A DNA stretch of 33,044 nt from G963674505 sp964575975 (GTDB lineage Bacteria > Desulfobacterota > Desulfobacteria > Desulfobacterales > SKZT01): the NCBI GenBank assembly GCA_964575975.1, contig CAZNTU010000041.1, forward strand, positions 1 to 33,044, in the 5' to 3' direction. The position numbers and the translations under genes were made by a program. Below the pieces are notes generated by a model that saw nothing but the letters and a program-made list of their open reading frames with translations, did no database searches and was not told the DNA's origin. Of this stretch, positions 30,374 through 33,044 are shown in pieces (within the stretch, counting starts at the first letter, position 1; every line of letters starts with the position of its first letter).

Positions 30374-33010
30374 ATGAAACGCGTCGAATGTCGAAACCGT
30401 CAAATTCCACTCATCGTTTTACTGCTTCAATTCCTTTCCTTTGCATTGTCGGCCTCCTCCGTCTTTTCCCAGGAAAACGCCCCCGTCCCACCTCCGGGAA
30501 AAGCCGAGATGGGAAACCTCCACCAATCGGTCCTGAAAACGACCGAAATCGAAAAAGCCAATTTGGATCAGTTGAAACAAAACCTGGAAGAGTTCCAAAC
30601 TTCCGAAAAGGAATTCGAAAAACGCCTGCAGTCCTTGGCCATCCAGAACTCCGCCCATTCGAGCCTGTTGCTTTTGCCGGACCCTCAAATCCAGGATCTC
30701 GAAGAGGCGAGGCTCGCGAACAGGTCGGCATTGGACCAAATCTCCCTGATGAAAAAGCTCATAGACGAGGAATCCCGTTTGGCCGATCTCACCGCCGCGA
30801 GAACCAAGGAGCAGCTCGTTCTTGTCGAAAGACAGCTGTCGGATTTGAAGGAACGCAAGCCCGGGGCGGAAGGCGTCCTGGACACCGTCAAGTCGATGGA
30901 GACGCTGGCCGGACTTCTTTCCAAAAAGCTGAAGATTTCCGAGAAAATCCAGGACGTCCATAAAAAACGAATCGAAGGGCTGGCTTCCATTCGAACGGAA
31001 TCGGTTTCGATATCGGAAAAATTCGAAAGCTACATAGCCGCCCGAAAAAAGCAGGAGTTGTTCCAAAGAAAGGCGGAACCGTTTTTCGGGCTCGAATTCA
31101 AAAAGATGCTGAACGAGCTTTCGCGGCTGACGGGCCAGCTGTCCGGCTTTTTCAACGAGAACATATGGAAGACGGAGCTTAGCATCGTCTGGAACTCGAA
31201 CCATTTCTACATCTTTTCGTTCGTTGTTCTTCTTGTCATCACATTGTTTCTGTTTTACCGATTAGGCCGCATTTTCGACGGCTTTTTGCAAAAACCGGGC
31301 ATGGAAAGCTCTCCCTATGGGGCTCTGGCTCTCATGCTCTTTCGACGAAGCCTGCTTTGCGTGGGAATAGTCGTCTACCTTCACGCGTACTCCCAAATTC
31401 TGGCGATCAACTACGACTTGTCCATTTTCCAACTGATTTTCAATATCTTGATCGTGTTTCTTTTCACCAAGTGGCCCATCGATCTGCTGAGGCTCTGGAA
31501 CCACGACAGCCGGCCGAACATTCCTTTCTCCGTCCACTTGAAGCTCCGTCTTCTGATCGTCCTCACCCGGTATTTCGCGATTTTCTACCTGACAGTGGAC
31601 TGGCTTATGCCGGGGACGAGCGTCATTTCGATCGCGGGCCGTTTCGCGTTCGAAATCGCTCTTCTCGTTTGGACCGCGCGTTTCTGGCGTTTCTTGAAAA
31701 CGCGCGCGGCGGAATTCTTCGCGCAGCAATACAAGGGAATCGCGGTTTTGAAGGGCATGACCTCCGCCATTCTCTATACGGTGGCGGGCGTTGGATTCAT
31801 AATGGACTTGGCCGGTTTCGGAAAACTATCCGTCTATTGGTACGCCAGTTGCGGGAAAACCGCCGTCGTTCTGATGTGGTTCGTTCTGATTTTTCAAGCC
31901 ATCCGGGAATCCTTGGACAACAACCGGCAGGGGCCGTCGCCCGTGAAATCGTTGACGAAGGAACCCGTTTTTCCAGCCTGGTGGCTGATGCTTCACGTTT
32001 CCTCGATCGCGCTGGTTCTGTCGACGATCTTCTTCGTCCTGTTGGCCTGGGGCGCCAAGCAAGGCCTGCTGGTCAACATTTTCAAGGTTCTCACCTATTC
32101 CATCGAGGTCGGCGAACTGAACACCTCGTTGTTAAACATCATCTACGCCTTCCTGGCGATCATCCTGACCCATTTGGCAGTACGCGTCTGGCGCCATTTC
32201 CTGCGGACCAGGCTTTTGGACCACAGCGGATTGGAGCCGGGTTTGAAGGATTCGGTCACGTCCATATCCGTATACGTCGCCTGGAGCATCGGAATTCTGA
32301 TCGCCCTGTACGCGTTCGGCTTGAGCGCGGCCTCCATGGCGGTGGCTTTCGGCGCGGTGGGAATCGGTCTCGGATTCGGACTTCAAAACATTTTCAACAA
32401 TTTCATCAGCGGGATCATCCTCCTGTTCGAAAGGCCGATCCAGGTTGGCGACGCCATCGAGGTCAACGGCGTCTGGGGCGAGGTGCGCAAGATAAACGTC
32501 CGTTCCACCGTGGTGCAAAGCTACGACAACGCTTCCTTGATCATACCCAACTCCCAATTCGTCAGCTCCCAGGTGACCAACTGGAGCTTCAAGGACTTGC
32601 GCCTGAGACGCACGATCAAGGCCAAGGTCGCCTACGGCTCCGACGTGGAACTCGTCAGGGACACCCTCTACGAAATCGCAGCCAAAACCCAAGGAGTCCT
32701 GAAGTACCCCGAACCCGTGGTCCTGTTCGCCAATTTCGGAGACAGCTCCCTCGAATTCTGGCTGCGAGTCTGGACCGACATCGACAACATGCTGATCGTC
32801 GAGTCGGACATTCGCTTCGAAATCAACCGGCTCTTCAAAGAAAGAAACATCGAGATCGCCTTTCCCCAGCAGGGTCTTCACATTCGGTCCGTGGACGAAA
32901 AAGCGCTCTTCAATCTTAAAATGGATAGCGCCGGAGACGGCGCCGGGTCGGATCGGTCGAGCCGATTGACAAAGGATGCGACGATTCGGCAGATCAAGGC
33001 GCAGGATTGA
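30374..33010 (+). CDS. MscS/MscK-type mechanosensitive ion channel
   Basis: 878 residues from the ATG at 30374; GAGGA eight bases upstream fits this start better than an ATG nine bases earlier. The N-terminus is a signal peptide (IPLIVLLLQFLSFALSASSV). A long periplasmic coiled-coil region follows to about residue 275. About ten hydrophobic segments come next, among them FYIFSFVVLLVITLFLFY and WLMLHVSSIALVLSTIFFVL. The C-terminal MscS module begins with the pore helix region AVAFGAVGIGLGFGLQNIFN and continues FISGIILLFERPIQVGDAIE into the beta domain (SLIIPNSQFVSSQVTNWSF) and the cytoplasmic cage. Large MscS relatives of this plan (MscK, MscM) release solutes when the membrane is stretched. 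Nothing links it to the gas vesicle genes except position. Confidence 0.92.
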   Translation: MKRVECRNRQIPLIVLLLQFLSFALSASSVFSQENAPVPPPGKAEMGNLHQSVLKTTEIEKANLDQLKQNLEEFQTSEKEFEKRLQSLAIQNSAHSSLLLLPDPQIQDLEEARLANRSALDQISLMKKLIDEESRLADLTAARTKEQLVLVERQLSDLKERKPGAEGVLDTVKSMETLAGLLSKKLKISEKIQDVHKKRIEGLASIRTESVSISEKFESYIAARKKQELFQRKAEPFFGLEFKKMLNELSRLTGQLSGFFNENIWKTELSIVWNSNHFYIFSFVVLLVITLFLFYRLGRIFDGFLQKPGMESSPYGALALMLFRRSLLCVGIVVYLHAYSQILAINYDLSIFQLIFNILIVFLFTKWPIDLLRLWNHDSRPNIPFSVHLKLRLLIVLTRYFAIFYLTVDWLMPGTSVISIAGRFAFEIALLVWTARFWRFLKTRAAEFFAQQYKGIAVLKGMTSAILYTVAGVGFIMDLAGFGKLSVYWYASCGKTAVVLMWFVLIFQAIRESLDNNRQGPSPVKSLTKEPVFPAWWLMLHVSSIALVLSTIFFVLLAWGAKQGLLVNIFKVLTYSIEVGELNTSLLNIIYAFLAIILTHLAVRVWRHFLRTRLLDHSGLEPGLKDSVTSISVYVAWSIGILIALYAFGLSAASMAVAFGAVGIGLGFGLQNIFNNFISGIILLFERPIQVGDAIEVNGVWGEVRKINVRSTVVQSYDNASLIIPNSQFVSSQVTNWSFKDLRLRRTIKAKVAYGSDVELVRDTLYEIAAKTQGVLKYPEPVVLFANFGDSSLEFWLRVWTDIDNMLIVESDIRFEINRLFKERNIEIAFPQQGLHIRSVDEKALFNLKMDSAGDGAGSDRSSRLTKDATIRQIKAQD

Positions 33011-33044
33011 TTTATCTGCAGTCAGGGCCTCGGAACGAGATAAA

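Overview
The window comes from a Gram-negative bacterium of moderately high GC. A deltaproteobacterial (Desulfobacterota-like) or related origin is my best guess. The grounds are an AgmX/PglI-type C-terminal domain on a VIT/VWA protein, an ilvBN-ilvC-cimA-leuA order, and a gas vesicle cluster carrying CDC48-like and ArsA-like ATPases under sigma-54 control. No rRNA or tRNA gene is visible, so the taxonomy is inference.

Left part (1-12 kb): a PIG3-like quinone oxidoreductase follows a small repeat-rich element. Next, on the minus strand, are a secreted VIT-VWA-AgmX protein, a decayed IS630 transposase with a 40-bp near-perfect palindrome behind it, and a branched-chain amino acid block transcribed as ilvB, ilvN, ilvC, cimA, leuA. 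The ilvB leader carries what looks like a complete classical attenuator: a 32-codon peptide with 15 Ile/Val/Leu codons, a 13-bp antiterminator pairing that overlaps its end, and an intrinsic terminator with a U9 tail.

Middle (12-22.5 kb, plus strand): a hybrid PAS histidine kinase with an odd TTG start is followed by a consensus sigma-54 promoter and a tightly packed operon. The operon encodes an unrecognised protein, an NtrC-type activator, a GvpH-like Hsp20, a CDC48-type double AAA ATPase, two GvpF/L proteins, an NtrB-type kinase and a receiver-only response regulator.

Right part (22.5-33 kb): a second sigma-54 promoter drives gvpA. An intercistronic hairpin follows gvpA. After it come a GvpC-like protein with 33/40-residue repeats fused to a helix-hairpin-helix tail, gvpN, a small unknown protein, a third gvpF/L, gvpG, a tandem ArsA/Get3-like ATPase, a second GvpA-family protein, gvpK and gvpJ. 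An IHF-alpha gene converges on the end of the cluster, and an MscS/MscK-type channel gene lies divergently beyond it.

Working model (inference): this is a complete bacterial gas vesicle locus with its own two-component relay. The NtrB-like kinase would phosphorylate the NtrC-like activator. The activator would bind TATGGA-N6-TCCATA palindromes, one upstream of the gvpA sigma-54 promoter and similar ones at the head of the regulatory operon. An IHF-like site lies between palindrome and promoter at gvpA, and an ihfA gene sits at the cluster edge.
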